A DNA stretch of 64,000 bases from Cervus elaphus (taxonomy: Eukaryota; Chordata; Mammalia; Artiodactyla; Cervidae), in assembly GCF_910594005.1 (NCBI RefSeq), contig NC_057815.1, positions 64,990,052-65,054,051 of the forward strand, read 5' to 3'. Position numbers and translations under genes: made by a program. Of the stretch, positions 11,844 to 23,843 are shown piece after piece. Numbering within the stretch: position 1 is the stretch's first letter; every line of letters starts with the position of its first letter. The notes beneath the pieces were generated by a model that saw nothing but the letters and a program-made list of their open reading frames with translations, searched no databases and was not told the origin of the DNA.

Positions 11844-12089
11844 AAAAACAATTGATGCTAGAAGGCAGTGGGATTGCAAGTTTAAAGTGCTGAGAAAAAA
11901 AAACTGTCAACCAAGAATCCTGCATTCAGCAAAACTATCTTTTAAAAGCAAAGGCATAATAAAGAAAAACAAACACTGAAAAATTCATTGCTAGCTGATA
12001 TACCTTATAAAAAACCTTAAAGAAAGATCTTAAGGTAAGGAAGGGATGCCAGATAGCAATTTGAACCCACATAAAAAAAGATTTTTTAA

Positions 12090-12790
12090 ATAAATTCATT
12101 CATTCACTTAATATATATCGAGTACCAGCACTGAGCCAGGCACTGTTCTAGGTGCCTGGGGAGTTAGCAGTGAACAAAACAGTTCCCTTACCCTTTTGGA
12201 TTAAATGATAGAATTCAGAAGGGGATTACGTCCTTAAAAATAAAAACAAGCAAACAAAAAAAAGTCTAATGTATAACATTATATAAAAATTATGTATATA
12301 TACATATAACATATATAAAAAAGCATAACAATGATTGAGGTGTCAGAAATGGGGTATACTTGCAGATTTCATATTTAAGTAGCATAGTCTGGGAAAGACC
12401 TCACTAGTAAGAAGAATGAGAAAACACAAAATATTTGGAAACATGAGGAACTTATCAAAGAGGATATCTGGGGGAAGAATATTCCAGACAGAGGTAAGAG
12501 CTAGAACCAAGGCCCTAAGATAGGGAAAAAAAAAAAAAGGAATGTTTTGAGAAACAGCATGGAGTATGACTGGTGTAAACAACTAAGGGAGCTATATAAA
12601 GAAGAGGAGATCCTAATGAAAAGTGGGAGTCAGGTCACATACGACCTTGCTGACTCTTGTGTTAACTTTGGCTTTGACACTAAAGGAGAAATGATGCTAT
12701 GACAGCGTTTTGAGCAGAGAAGTGAAATGATCTCGTTTACATTTTTTTAAAGCTCTCTGGCTGCTACACTGAGAATAGATTATAAACATG
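12090..12790. repeat. Ancient mammal-wide repeat, family uncertain
   Basis: Common mammalian repeat phrases appear in series: 'attcattcattcacttaat', 'gagccaggcactgttctagg', 'gcagtgaacaaaacagttcc', 'atctgggggaagaatattcc', 'aaggccctaagatagg', 'agtgaaatgatctcgttt' and 'ctctctggctgctacactg'. I recognise the series but cannot name the family safely; L2-related is one possibility. Positions 12793-13079 hold nothing I recognise. Confidence 0.5.
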
Positions 12791-13359
12791 GTGATTTTTT
12801 AGGAGGCTGTTGCATCTCAGTGCCTGCAGGGGAGTAGTGGTGAGAAATGAATACATTCTGAAGGTAGAACCCACTGGATTTATCAATGGATATGGTGCAT
12901 GAGAGGAATTAATGGATGATTCATAGTATTTTTTGGCCAAGGCAATGGAAACAATGGAGTTGCCTTCAACTGAGATGATGAAGTTGGGGAAAGAGCAGGT
13001 TTTGGATGAGGTGATATTTAGAACCTAGTTTGGGTCATGGCACACTTCAGATGCCTTTAAAATTCTTAGAAGAAAAGATCAGGGTAAATCACCATGATCT
13101 TGGATTTGGCAATGGATTCTTAGGTATGACATCAAAAGCATACAACAATTACAAAAAAATTAAACTGGACTTCATTGAAGTTTAAAATTTTTGTGACTCA
13201 AAAGACACTATCACAAAAGTGGGAAACTGGGAAAATATTTGCAGAGGATGCATCTCATAAGGGATGAGGGACTTGTATCTAGAATGTAAAAAGAATTTTA
13301 ACAACTCAATAATAAAAAGACAAAGAGCCCAATTAAAAACTGGGAAAAGGATATGAATA

Positions 13360-13797
13360 AAACATGGATGGACCTGAAGATTATCATATTCAACACTGAG
13401 TGAAGGAAGTCAGACAGAGAAAGACAAATATCATATGATATCATTTATATGCACAATCTAAAAAAAATTATACAAGTGAAGTTATTAACAAAACAGAAAC
13501 AGACTCACAGACTTAGAGAATGAACTTATAGTTACCAGGGGAGAAGGCTTGGTGGGGGATAGATTGGGAGTTTGGGATTGACATGTACACACTGCTATAT
13601 TTAAAATAGATAACCAACAAGAGCCTATAGAATAGCATAAGAAATTCTGCTCAATATTATGTAATAACCTAAATAAGAAAAGAATTTGAAAAACAACAGA
13701 CACATATATATGTTTAACTCAGTTTGCTGTATACCTGAAACTAACACGAAATTTTTAATCAACTATGCCCAATATGAAATAAATTTGTTTTAAAATT
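13360..13797 (+). mobile_element. L1 3' UTR fragment nested in an older L1
   Basis: It contains 'catggatggacctgaagatt', 'aagtcagacagagaaagac', 'aacagactcacagactta', 'aaccaacaagagcctatag' and the end 'atgaaataaatttgtttt'. It closely parallels 11400-11840, so it is the same class of insertion. The older L1's text stops at about 13359 and resumes at about 13798. Confidence 0.75.
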
Positions 13798-14133
13798 TCT
13801 CAAAGGAAGATATAGAAATGATCAATAAGCACATGATAAGATGTTTGGCAAAATTAATCACCAAGGAAATGCAAATCAAAACCATAATGAGATATTATTT
13901 CACATCCACTAGGATAGCTACAATTTTAAAAATCAGATAAAAACAAGTGTTAGTGAGGATATGGAGAAATTAGAACCCTCATGCACTGCTGACATGAATG
14001 TAACAACATTCAGTGACACTTTGGAAAAAGTCTGGCAGTTCTTCAAAGAGTAAACCTAGAATTACTACATGACCTAGACCCAGCAATTCCACTCCTAAGC
14101 ATACACTCAAGAGAAATAAAAATGTCTGTCCAC

Positions 14134-14293
14134 TGGGAATGCCCTGCTAGTCCAGTCATAAGGACTATGTGCTTCCACTGCCACGGCCTGGCTTCTATCC
14201 CTGTGTGGGGAACTAAGATCCCAGAAGTTGTAAGGCATGGCCAAAATAATAATAATACAAATTTTTTTAAAATTTTAAATAAAAACATAAAAG
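14134..14293 (+). repeat. CHR-type SINE inserted in the old L1
   Basis: The head is 'gggaatgccctgctagtcca', the middle 'gaactaagatcccaga', then 'aaggcatggccaaaataata' and an A/T-rich tail. The flanks are taaaaatgtctgtccac (14117-14133) and taaaaatctgtccac (14294-14308), the same site with a 2-nt difference. Confidence 0.85.
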
Positions 14294-14795
14294 TAAAAAT
14301 CTGTCCACAAAAAAACTGTACCATGGCAGAATTATTCATAACAGCCAAAAGGTAGAAACAACTTAAATGTCCATCAACTGATGAGTGAATAGCAAAATGT
14401 AGCATGTCCATACAATAGAATATTATTCAGCCACAAAAAGGAATGAAGTTTTGATATATGCTATAACATGGATGAACCTAGAAAACATTATATTAAGTGA
14501 AATAAGCCAGTCACAAAGAACCACATATTATATGACTCAAATATGAAATGTCTAGAATAAGCAAATCTTCAGAGACAGAAAGTACATTAAGACTAGGGGA
14601 ATAGGAGGGCAGGAGGACAATAGCCAACGTGTACTGGTTTTCTCTCTGAGGTGACAAAAATGTTCAAAATTGGACTCTGGTGATAATTGCATATACCTGT
14701 GAATATATTACTAACCATTAAATTATATATTTTAAATGAGTACAGTATGTGAATTATATCCCAATAAAGCTGATTTTTAAAAAATGCTAGGTTCA

Positions 14796-15100
14796 ACCAG
14801 GGGCCAGGCAAACTTTTCTGCAAAGAATCAGACAGTAAATATTTCAGACTTGGCTAGTCATAGTCTCAGTTACAACTACTCAACTCTGCTCTTCTATGAA
14901 AGTAGCCAGGGACAAGAAGTAAATGAGTAAAGTGGTTCTGTGCCAATGAATCTTTGCTTATGGACACCAAAATCTGAGTTTCATATAGATTTCACATGTC
15001 ATAAAATTCTTCCATGGATGTTTTCCCCCAACTATTCAAAAAATGTAAAAGCTATTCTTAGTTTGCAAATGTTATAAAAACCAGGAAGGGGGTCATAAAG
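14796..15100 (-). mobile_element. hAT-type DNA transposon copy, partial
   Basis: It reads 'aggggccaggcaaactttt', 'cagacagtaaatatttcag', 'caactactcaactctgctct' and continues with an internal part, 'tttcacatgtcataaaatt', absent from the shorter copies. It belongs to the same family as 6164-6368, in the opposite orientation. Confidence 0.65.
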
Positions 15101-15645
15101 ATTCCCCTGGACTAAATGCACCTAATTCTCCCTCCATTATGGCTTCAAGTACTAAGGAAATTTCTCTCCCTTAACAAGCCCCATGAACAAGAGTCAATTT
15201 TTATTTCCCTTTCAGTTTTCTCCCCACAACACTACCACCCCTATGTATGGCTTTCCAAGACCCTGGGAAATACAAACCCAGCCAAGCACTCCACAGTAGG
15301 AAAACCTTCTGGACCCCATTTCCAAAACAGAACACCAACTTATACCAACTTGGTAAGAGTTTAGGGCTTACCATGTGTTCCTCATAATTGCCAGTCACCG
15401 TTGGGCACTGAGTAGGTAGAGGAAAAGACTTGGAAACAGAGAATATAAGAGAGTAAATGCAAACTCATGTCCCCTTTTTAAGAACACTCTGGGTTCTAAT
15501 CAATTCTAAGAGGGAGAACATAAGCTTATGTGTCAAAGAGTGACATAAAAAAAAATCCTTAAGAACAAAATCTCATATTAGAGCATGATGGTACCACAAG
15601 AGAAGGCAGAAGGGAGGATTGAAGACAGGAAGCCTCTTTTAAGAG

Positions 15646-15755
15646 GCATTTGTTCATTCATTTGCCCAACCAGCATTTACTGAGCAGTGACCACGTGTCA
15701 TGTCCTATGCTGGGATCTGAGGACACAGGGATTAATCATACTGAAAAGCACCTGG
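15646..15755 (-). repeat. L2-like 3' end, reverse orientation
   Basis: The phrases 'ttcattcatttgcccaacc', 'agcatttactgagcagtga' and 'cctatgctgggatctgagga' resemble the reversed L2 end. Low information content limits confidence. Confidence 0.45.
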
Positions 15756-16389
15756 ATGAGTCAGATATATGGCGGAAAGTCAGTCCTTGAAGGCAAGAAC
15801 TACTCTCCTATGTGGAGGAAAGGGCTATGGTTCTATCCCAGAGAAACACCACTCCAATCCTCTCAACCCCACACTGCATGAGACCTCACAGTTTTCCACT
15901 GAACTAACTAGGGAGCTTGCTCACCATCCAGAGATATCAGAAGGCTTGTGAAGGGACACATGGGAAAAAAAATCTCACAGATACAGACTCGAATCCCATC
16001 TGAACCACTACTCACCACATCACTTTAAGCCTGTAAAATGTAGACGACCTCACAGTTACAATGGGGAGACAATGAGATCATGGAAGGCACAGTCCCTCAC
16101 ACTTCCTACATGTAGAAGGTGCTTCATGAATGTCTGACTATTCTGAAGTTGGGTCACTTGGCTCATACTGTGAGAAATTATGTATCCTGAGTGAACCAGC
16201 ACTCAGCCTCTGAGTTCCAGCAGCTTCTAATTTCAGCCCCTCCTCCTTGAGATGCAGGACTGCTAGGTGACAAAGGGCCTGGTTCTCACCAGTCATGCCA
16301 TGGTGCTGAGGCACATGCCTACCTGACCCATACCTGCAAGGGCCTGATATTGCTGGCCACTGAGGGAGAAAAAAGGACAAGCTGGGTAA

Positions 16390-16510
16390 TAATGACCACT
16401 ATTGAAATGTTCACACTGCATTATGGTTTACAAATGCTTCTTTACATCCATTGTCTTATTTGAGCCTTATGCATGTTGATATTACTAATATCACTATCTT
16501 GTAGATGAAG
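16390..16510 (-). repeat. MIR-like fragment, reverse orientation
   Basis: It has the reversed MIR order: 'ttacaaatgcttctttacat', 'tgtcttatttgagcctta', then 'gtagatgaagagact'. Confidence 0.5.
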
Positions 16511-16549
16511 AGACTATTCTCTAGACACCTTCCTACTTGAAGGAAGTGT

Positions 16550-17205
16550 TCCTTTTTTTTTGCCTCCTGCCTTTACTCACAAAGTTCTTCTTTCCTGGAA
16601 TGCTCCTCCTTCTTTCTTCATTGGTAAACCCTGCTCTCCTTTAAAAGACCAAGTTCCAGTTTTACCTGCTCAGCAAGGCCTGATCCTGACATACCTTCAG
16701 TCAGAATTAGAGCCATCTCTGTTTAAAATCCTTCAAGCTCATCATCTTTGGGATGAAATCCAAGTTTCTCAGTATGGCTAGAATCTGGCTGGCTCATGCC
16801 TGCATCTCCAACCACATTCCCAGCCTCTCCCCCCCTGCTCCACCATTACCTTCTATGCTCACAGTAAAAGAACCACTGAGTCACAGATCCCTAAGGACAT
16901 CATATTCATTCCTTCACTTGCTATACCCTTCTCATCTCCAGGTTAACTCCTATTCATCTCAGGCATCATCTCTTCTGAGTCATCTTTCCTGGCATCCTAG
17001 AATGGGTTAAATTCCCTATTCTGTGTTTACAGATCATGCAGTTCTCATCTCTCACCACAATACCTACTAGGATTGAACACACAGTCTTTCTGCCTCACTG
17101 ACAATGTGAGCTCTCTGCAGGTAGAAAAGTTGTCTTCCTCATTAGTCTTTGCATACTCAGCATCCAGCACAGAGCAGACAGTAAATATGCCTAAAGAAGG
17201 AAGAC
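16550..17205 (+). repeat. L2 LINE fragments, apparently two in series
   Basis: The L2 3' phrases 'cctttactcacaaagttc', 'cctggaatgctcctccttc', 'agttttacctgctcagcaag' are followed by a second set beginning 'gggatgaaatccaagtttct' and ending 'tgtgagctctctgcagg', 'cagcatccagcacagagc'. Confidence 0.6.
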
Positions 17206-17779
17206 AGAAAAAAAGGGTGGGGAACACAAGAAAAAATAAAGGGGGTTGTGGCGATCCTGGGTCCTCAAGTGAATGAGACACTGCCCTGGAAACCAGTTGT
17301 TTCTAATGCAATTAGGTATACTGAATGTGATGCACACGTAGATACAGACATGCACAGAGAGGCTGGCATCAACACACACACAGACAAGCAAACACCAATC
17401 AGGTATGAAGACAAGCAGGACCATGGAGGCCAGTGGCCAATTCCTCCATAGACAGGAAGATCCAGAAGCTTACTTAATACCTGAAACAGAACTTTTCTCT
17501 CTCTTCTGGCTTGACCATTTTTGGCTGTAGACTACCCTTGCATTCTACCACGTTAGAGGACCCAGATCCTGCCTGGACTAACAGCATCTTTGGGTCTCTG
17601 ATTATACTTCTGGCTCTGTGTTTACCCCCAAGTCCTGCACACTGTACTGCACCCTCACCTTTCTCTCCTAATCTTTTGCTTCATCTTTGACCTGGTTTAT
17701 GTGTCTTCTCTCAGATCCTTCGTTGGCTCAGTGCTCCTCCCCTCCTCCACTTCTTACGCACACCACCAGGGAAGCTTTC

Positions 17780-17905
17780 ATATGCACACAGACACATTTA
17801 AACACAAAAAGACACATACAAATGCAGAAAAGCACAAAATGATGTATACACACAAAGACATAAACACAATGGCACAGACATATACACATATATAGACACA
17901 CAGAG
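17780..17905. repeat. Cryptic CA-rich repeat
   Basis: A stretch about 125 bp long is rich in cacaca, acacaaa and acataca units with frequent interruptions, so it is not a pure microsatellite. It produces mirror open frames on both strands that have no protein meaning. Confidence 0.7.
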
Positions 17906-18394
17906 AAGCCTTACAACTAACCCCTGCCATTAATAGGACTGCCATCCAGAACAGACAAAGCAGACTCACCAACAAAGAGGGAAGGAAGGAAAACAACAGT
18001 CTGCTTGGTGAGAAAGAATTTCCCTATCTATCAAAGCAAACCACCGTCTGGGTTTTCCTGGAAACATGAGCGAAGCCATCTGGGGGAGCTGCTGCTTCAC
18101 CCTGTATCTGGCTAAGGCGCTGGGACAGATTGCAAATGATGCCTACTCCCTCGGATGTGTAGCTCAGCTTGTCTAGCAACAGCTACCCTTCCCTGAGTGC
18201 TGGCTGACAATGTGTCTTCTGCTATACCAGCACATGTTAGATTACCTCACTCCTATTCCTCTTGAAATTCCCACAGTCTCCTGTGCACGCCACCATTACA
18301 GCCCTGAAGATGTGATGTTGTCATTGCCAGTTTACATATCTGCCTCTCTCATTAGCCTAAGGGCTTAAGAATGGCAAAGGGTATCTTATTTTCA

Positions 18395-18500
18395 TCTCTA
18401 TTCTATTCTACAGATGAGGCAAGTGAGCCTCCAAATTACTTGGTCATACAGCTAGTACACTTGCAAGCTTGCATTTGAACTCAGGTCAGACTCCAAAGTT
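18395..18500 (-). repeat. MIR-like fragment, reverse orientation
   Basis: It contains 'tacagatgaggcaagtgag', 'ttggtcatacagctagta' and 'gcatttgaactcaggtcaga', the standard reversed MIR series. Confidence 0.7.
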
Positions 18501-19049
18501 CATGTTTAGGCTTTTTAAAAGTCAATTTCCAAATACTCTAAGAAACCCACAAAAACACCAAGAAGCCCTCATAAAAGTTAGAGCAAGGCCACAGAATTTG
18601 GACTCAGTGGGGTTGCAGCCTGAAAGCTGACTGTGAGCCAGCCCTCGTAAGTGAATGATACAGGTATCCATTGAGTAGGTATTTACAAGGAAAATGAGGA
18701 TAAGTTCTTTCCCAGCCAAAAGAACAGGTTTCACCTGATAAATGACACCATTCACTTACTCATCATCTCTGTTCTGTCCAAAGGGCCCAAGCAGACTTCA
18801 GTTTGTGCTCTGTCCAAATTAAGGGCAGGGGTCAACATGTTCCACAAGGCAGGAGATAAGATGGTGACTGTACCAGGAGATAGGCAGGGAGCTAGAAGGC
18901 AAAAAACCCACGGGATGCCTCCATACTGTAACAATCCTTTAGGTCAAAGAAGAATAATTGCAGCAACAAGAAGGTATACATCAAAACTTATGCTGAGGTT
19001 ATTTGAATAATTGTGTGTAGTTATTTTCTTCTGCCCTACTTTACAGTAG

Positions 19050-19081
19050 TAAACTTAAAAAAAAAAAAAAAAAACAAACCT
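19050..19081. repeat. Poly(A) run
   Basis: A run of about 20 A residues ends in caaacc. I do not recognise the sequence upstream as a SINE or LINE end. Confidence 0.7.
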
Positions 19082-19721
19082 TCAGGCTGTCAAAATTGTT
19101 CCAAGAGAAAGCAAGGAAAATCCATGTTCAGGACTGGGTCCAGGGGAGAACTCTGCTTCTGAGGGGCAGCATGGTAGCAGCAGTAGAAATTAGAGGAAGG
19201 CCCTGAGCACAAGACAAACCCAGGAAAAATAAAACTGGAGATAATTAGCCAGCTGCCTTTGATATCTCCCCTTATGGAGTTCCATATGATAAAGGGCTAG
19301 AATTTGATTCGGGTCCCTGGTCTGCGGGTGAGAGGGAATTATTACCAGAGTTCTCCCTTAGCTTCTCTAAAACAACTACCAAAAAAGAGAAATGAAGGGA
19401 TGGAGGGAGGGAGGAAGAGGGAAAGGAATTCTCCCAAAGGCTCTTCAGTTTGGTGTCCTCAAAGCCATCTACACCTGCCTAGAAACAGAGGCAACTTAGC
19501 TGTCAGCTAGCTAACCAGGGATCTCTGCTTCCGGAAACCATGGTAATTCGGACTTGGAAGCACCTCTGCATATCTGTCAAAGGAAGGAGTGAGAGAAATA
19601 AAGATAGAAGTCAACAGGGTTTTCAATGTGTTTTTTTATAGAGCCCTAGGGATTCTTATGGGTTGGGCCACAGAAAGGCAAGTAGGAGGTGACCACTACC
19701 TCAACCAATGTAGTGACACTT

Positions 19722-19815
19722 TTATTTTTTTAAATCTTCACTGAGTTATAATTCACTACCAACTTAGTATACAACTCAAGTGTTTTTAGCAAAATCACAG
19801 AGGTGTACAATCACA
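19722..19815 (-). repeat. Old L1 3' UTR fragment
   Basis: It contains 'cactgagttataattcacta', 'tatacaactcaagtgttttt' and 'atcacagaggtgtacaatca', the reversed L1M-type 3' UTR. Confidence 0.6.
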
Positions 19816-20069
19816 AGTCTGAAATACTTTCATCAGCCTGAGGCAGATCTGAGATGCAATAATCCCAAAAAATGGATAACTATGAGCTACTTCAGTCTCA
19901 GTTTCCTTACCAGTTGTATGGAAAAGTTACTATCTACCCCACAGCAGAGGTTTCTTGTAAAGATGATGTGAGCGAAGTAGCCAGCACCATCACAGGCGTG
20001 TAGGAGTGGAAAACGAAGTAGTAACACAAGTGCTGGCAACTAAACCACAGGCTGGGGACTCTCTATACA

Positions 20070-20215
20070 CGAGGTCATTTCATCTTTGCCATAATCTTTC
20101 AAGGTAAGGATTACTATCCCTATTTGACAGCTAGGAAATGTAAGCTTACAGAGAACTTCCCAAGGTCATACAACTATTAATCAGTGAAAGTACACCTGAA
20201 ACCCTAATTTTTCTT
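20070..20215 (-). repeat. MIR-like fragment, reverse orientation
   Basis: The order is 'gaggtcatttcatctttgcc', 'tatccctatttgacagctag', 'cccaaggtcatacaacta'. Confidence 0.65.
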
Positions 20216-20925
20216 GCTCCAATGCCTGTGCATTTCTTTGCTCAGTCACACAGCCTTTCAGCAGTCTCAGGGTCTTCCTTTCTTAAACAATACCCCTCTT
20301 GTATGTTTTTCTCTAAGTGTTTCCTAATGTTTTAACTATAGTGATTTTACCTCCATTCAGATTCTGTATGCGACTCACAGAACAGGGCAGAGGGGCAAGG
20401 AAGGGGTCACAAACACGTCTGGAGCCCAGACCCTAGCAACTCCTAGACACAGCCCACCATTGACTTAGCTGCTATCCTGGCCAGGAACTCACAAGTCAGA
20501 AGCACCCTGTCCCCCATATCATTGACCAGCTAACTCTATACTCTCACTCTGCCCCAGAGAAACAATTTAAGGAGCACACAGCAATAAGATAGGATCTTTG
20601 CTTTCAAATTAAAAAGCACATAACTCATCACCTTTGTGTGTAACGCCCTGCGACAAGCACTGTGGGAGAAGCAGTGATGGATGAGACCCGGTTCCTGTTA
20701 TTGGAGGCACTCACAAGCTGGTAGGACAGACTGATGAACCCAACTAATTACAATATGGAGCAGAGCAATATGCCAGATGAGGGCTTCACACCCAGTACTC
20801 TGGAGCATGGGAGAGGAAGGATTACTTCCCAATGTAGGGGAACAAATAGGATTTCTTGGAGGAAACATTTAATCTAGGGTCTGGTGTTCTCAACTGGGAG
20901 AAATTCTATCCCCCAGGGCAACTGA

Positions 20926-21130
20926 CATGTGCTCAGCTGCTCAGTGGTGTCCGCACAGACTGCAGCCCACCAGGCTTCTCTGCCCATGGAAAATTTCCAG
21001 GCAAGAATACTGGAGCAGGTTGCCATTTCCTCCTCCAGGGGCTCTTTCCAACCCAGAGACTGAACCCTCGTCTCTCTCGTCTCCTGCACTGGCAGGCAGA
21101 TTCTTTATCACTGTACCACCTGAGAAGCCA
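20926..21130 (-). repeat. Bov-tA SINE, reverse orientation
   Basis: Complementary Bov-tA motifs are present: 'agcccaccaggcttctctgc', 'gcaagaatactggagcagg', 'gccatttcctcctccagggg', 'attctttatcactgtaccac'. Open frames on both strands in this interval are SINE sequence. Confidence 0.93.
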
Positions 21131-22063
21131 ACTGACAACTGGTGATAAAAAAAAGTTTTGGGTTATCACAATTTGGTGGGGTTGGGAACATGGTGGCTGC
21201 TATTAGCGGCCAGTGCGTAGGGATGGTGCTAAATAACCTACAATATGGCCCAAAATGTCAATAATGCTTGCAGCTGAAAAATCCTGATCTAGGCCTTGGT
21301 GGACAAGTAGAATTCTCACAGGCAAAACTGGGAGGCAGAGTGATGCCCAGATGAGGATTTATCTGGAGCAAAGGCATAGCGATACTAGGAGCATGTCTGA
21401 GATGGCTGCAGCAATAGAGTAAGAAAGAGCAGGGTAACAAGGACTAGTCAGGTGAGCTAAAGTCAGACTGCAGGCACTGATAGGCAGGTCAGAACATAGT
21501 AAGTGAAGGTAGGCCACTCTCTTATCATTTCATCATCTCTATACAGAGTTAATAAAACCTAGCTCTTAGAGTGGTTGAGAAGTAAATGGAACTGTATGTG
21601 TACTCAGCCGGCAGAGGACTCGGTACATTCTATAAGCGCTCCTTTTCCACCACACTCCCTTCAAAAGGTAGACTAAGGTTCAGAGCTGTGCTCTAGGAAT
21701 TCCAGTAGTAGTGCAAAAAGGCAAACTTTTAGGCAATAATACAATCAAAATCATCAGGGTACAAAGCAAGTCAGTCTAATAAAGTGCTAAATGAGCGATG
21801 GAGACTGCACTGCAGGAGTTAATACTGAGATGAGAGAGATCAGAGGGGTGAGAAAGTCAGGGAAGGTTCACGAAAAGTGAGCTAGGGGCATTCCAGAGGA
21901 CATCTAAGACTGATACAGACAGAACCAGGAAGGGATATGAGAACTTAATTTCCAGAAAGGAGAACTATCTGAGCAAAGAAAGGCACCTGGAATAAACACG
22001 GAATGACTATGACCCAAAGAAAGACTAGTGTCAGATCAGAGTGGTAGGAGATGTGTCTAAGGC

Positions 22064-22182
22064 TGGGAAATTCCCTGGCGGTCGAGTGGTTAGGACTCGG
22101 TGCTTGTGGCCTAGCTTCAATCACTGGTCAGGGAACTAAGATCCTGCAGGTTGGCAGTACAGCCAAAGGAAAAAAAAAAAAG
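22064..22182 (+). repeat. CHR-type SINE
   Basis: It has 'gaaattccctggcggtcgag', 'ggttaggactcggtgctt', 'ggtcagggaactaagatcc' and an A tail. The flanking 'ctaaggc' on both sides (near 22056 and just after the tail) is a likely short target-site duplication. Confidence 0.88.
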
Positions 22183-23104
22183 GCTAAGGCCAGATTTGAA
22201 GGGATGGAGTGCCAGGCACAGGAAGTTGGATGGAAAAGTAAAAGGAAACTCAAATGTAACTTAGGAAGATCACTGACAACATGGACATGTGCTGGTGGAG
22301 GAGAAACTAGAGGCAAGGGAATACTGAGAAGAGTCCACAGCTATCCAGATACAAAGAAATGAGGTCCCAAGCCTGAGGAGTGAATAACAATTATTATTAG
22401 TCATGATGATAACTTAGGAGCATAATGCAGCTATTTATCTTCATCCAAATTAGCACATGCTGGCCACAGCACTGGCTCTGTGCGAGAAGCACACAGGGCC
22501 CTATGGACCACTGCCCCTCCAGTTCATTCCTACTGATCCGCTGGCTATTTGCAAGTGGAACTGCCAGCTGCCCCCTCTTAGGGTTTAGTTTGTCCAGGCC
22601 TGGTTCCACCTGGGGCCAGAGTTCATTCTTCCCCAACTCTCACAGCCTCCAAGGACCTAGCATGCCTCTTGATGGAACAACTTAAAACAGGTAAGAAGCA
22701 AGTTAACTTTCATCCTGCTGAAGTCAAGGAGATCTGATGACCCTACCACAATATGGCCTTGTTCAAAATCCTCTAGCCTTCCATATAGGTAGGAGGAAAT
22801 TACAAGTTCTCACCTAGACCTTTTCAAAAAAATAAAGGCATAGTCAGGAGGCTAAGTGAGCTGACAGAGAAGCTGTGGCCCCTGAAAACATGTGTCCCTG
22901 CTCTATCACTCCCCTTGGATGAACTACCTCCTGCAGCAGCCTGGCTCTTGGCACGTCAGCCAAGCTGCTGGGGGTGGCTCCCAGAGCTGAATGCACTGGT
23001 GCCCTGGGATGATGAGGGAACTGATTTGGAATTCTTTAGATACAGGCTAGCCCTCACTATCTGTACCATCATGCTGAGGGAGGGATAAAACATGAATTTG
23101 GAAC

Positions 23105-23790
23105 CTATCATATGCCAGCCTTTGTGCTTGGTGCTTTGCATACATTAACTTCTTACAACAACCATGTAGAGAGTCGCCCTCCTCAAATATTAATAGCTGA
23201 ATAACTGAGGCTCAAAGAGGTGAAGTGATTTGCCTATTTGCCACATAGCCAGTAAGAGGCAAAGCCAAATTTTGAACATAGGCCTATCTATATCAAAATG
23301 CATGCTCTTTCTGAAGATAACAACAAAAGCTCATGGAGACTCTTCTATGCCAGGCATTGCACTGTTTTATATGCACTATTTCTTTTTTAATCTTTATTTA
23401 TTTGGCTGTGCCAGGTCTTAGTTACGGCACACAGGATCTTTGATCTTTCTTGCGGCATGAGGGATCTTTGGTTATAGCATGTGGGACCCTTAGTTGCAGC
23501 ATGTGGGACCTAGTTCCCTGACCAGCGATCAAACCTGGGCCCCCTGCATTGGGAGTGTGCAGTCTTAGCCACTGGATCACCAGGGAAGTCCCAATGTGCA
23601 TTATTTCATTTAATCTTCCCAATAACTCATGAGGTGCCTAACATTATCACTCCCACTTCTAATGAGGAAACTGATGCTTAAAGAGATAAGTAACTTCTCA
23701 AAGTTTCCACAGCTGGTAAAGGGAGAGCCAGGTTTAAACCTAAGTCTGTGTGACTCTGCAGCACAAGCTCTTAACTCTATGCTATATTCT
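23105..23790 (-). repeat. MIR-like fragments, reverse, interrupted by a CHR SINE
   Basis: One series is 'cttacaacaaccatgtagag', 'ctgaggctcaaagaggtga', 'cacatagccagtaagagg'. A second begins before 23380 ('catttcattt'-type target) and resumes after the SINE with 'aatcttcccaataactcatg', 'aatgaggaaactgatgctta', 'tggtaaagggagagccagg'. Confidence 0.6.
23386..23592 (-). repeat. CHR-type SINE, reverse orientation
   Basis: It has 'tttatttggctgtgccaggt', 'agcatgtgggacctagttcc', 'gaccagcgatcaaacctgg' and 'ccactggatcaccagggaag'. The target copies tgcactatttctttt (before) and tgcattatttcattt (after) differ at two positions. Confidence 0.88.
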
Positions 23791-23843
23791 ACAGCAGACA
23801 CAACACGCACTAATGGAAGCTTAAGAATATTTTGCAACTTCCC

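Larger units (their letters stand above)
10297..12075 (+). mobile_element. Old L1 (ORF1 region) split by several later insertions
   Basis: The decayed plus-strand L1 ORF1 region includes 'gttgaaaaatacagtaatta', 'aatgaacagtttcagagg', 'cattaatctagtcatcca', 'caaagagattcacaaac', 'gaaaatcttaaaagcagca', then 'agaaggcagtgggattgc' and 'tgtcaaccaagaatcctgc'. The element is interrupted at 10756-10964 (CHR SINE and mariner end) and at 11211-11843 (a younger L1). There is no usable reading frame. It resembles the mammal-wide L1M class; the subfamily is not resolved. Confidence 0.75.
13080..14775 (+). mobile_element. Old L1 ORF2 3' part and 3' UTR, with nested insertions
   Basis: It reads 'ggcaatggattcttaggtat', 'actggacttcattgaagt', 'caattaaaaactgggaaaag', resumes with 'ctcaaaggaagatatagaaa', 'tgcaaatcaaaaccataatg', 'agcaattccactcctaagc', and ends at 'cccaataaagctgatttt'. 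It is interrupted by a younger L1 fragment (about 13360-13797) and a CHR SINE (14134-14293). All frames are broken. Confidence 0.8.

Noticed and set aside
17780..17905. Regularly spaced CA-rich units, considered as a CRISPR-like array
   Set aside because: The units are irregular dinucleotide-derived repeats without constant repeat or spacer lengths, in a mammalian intron.
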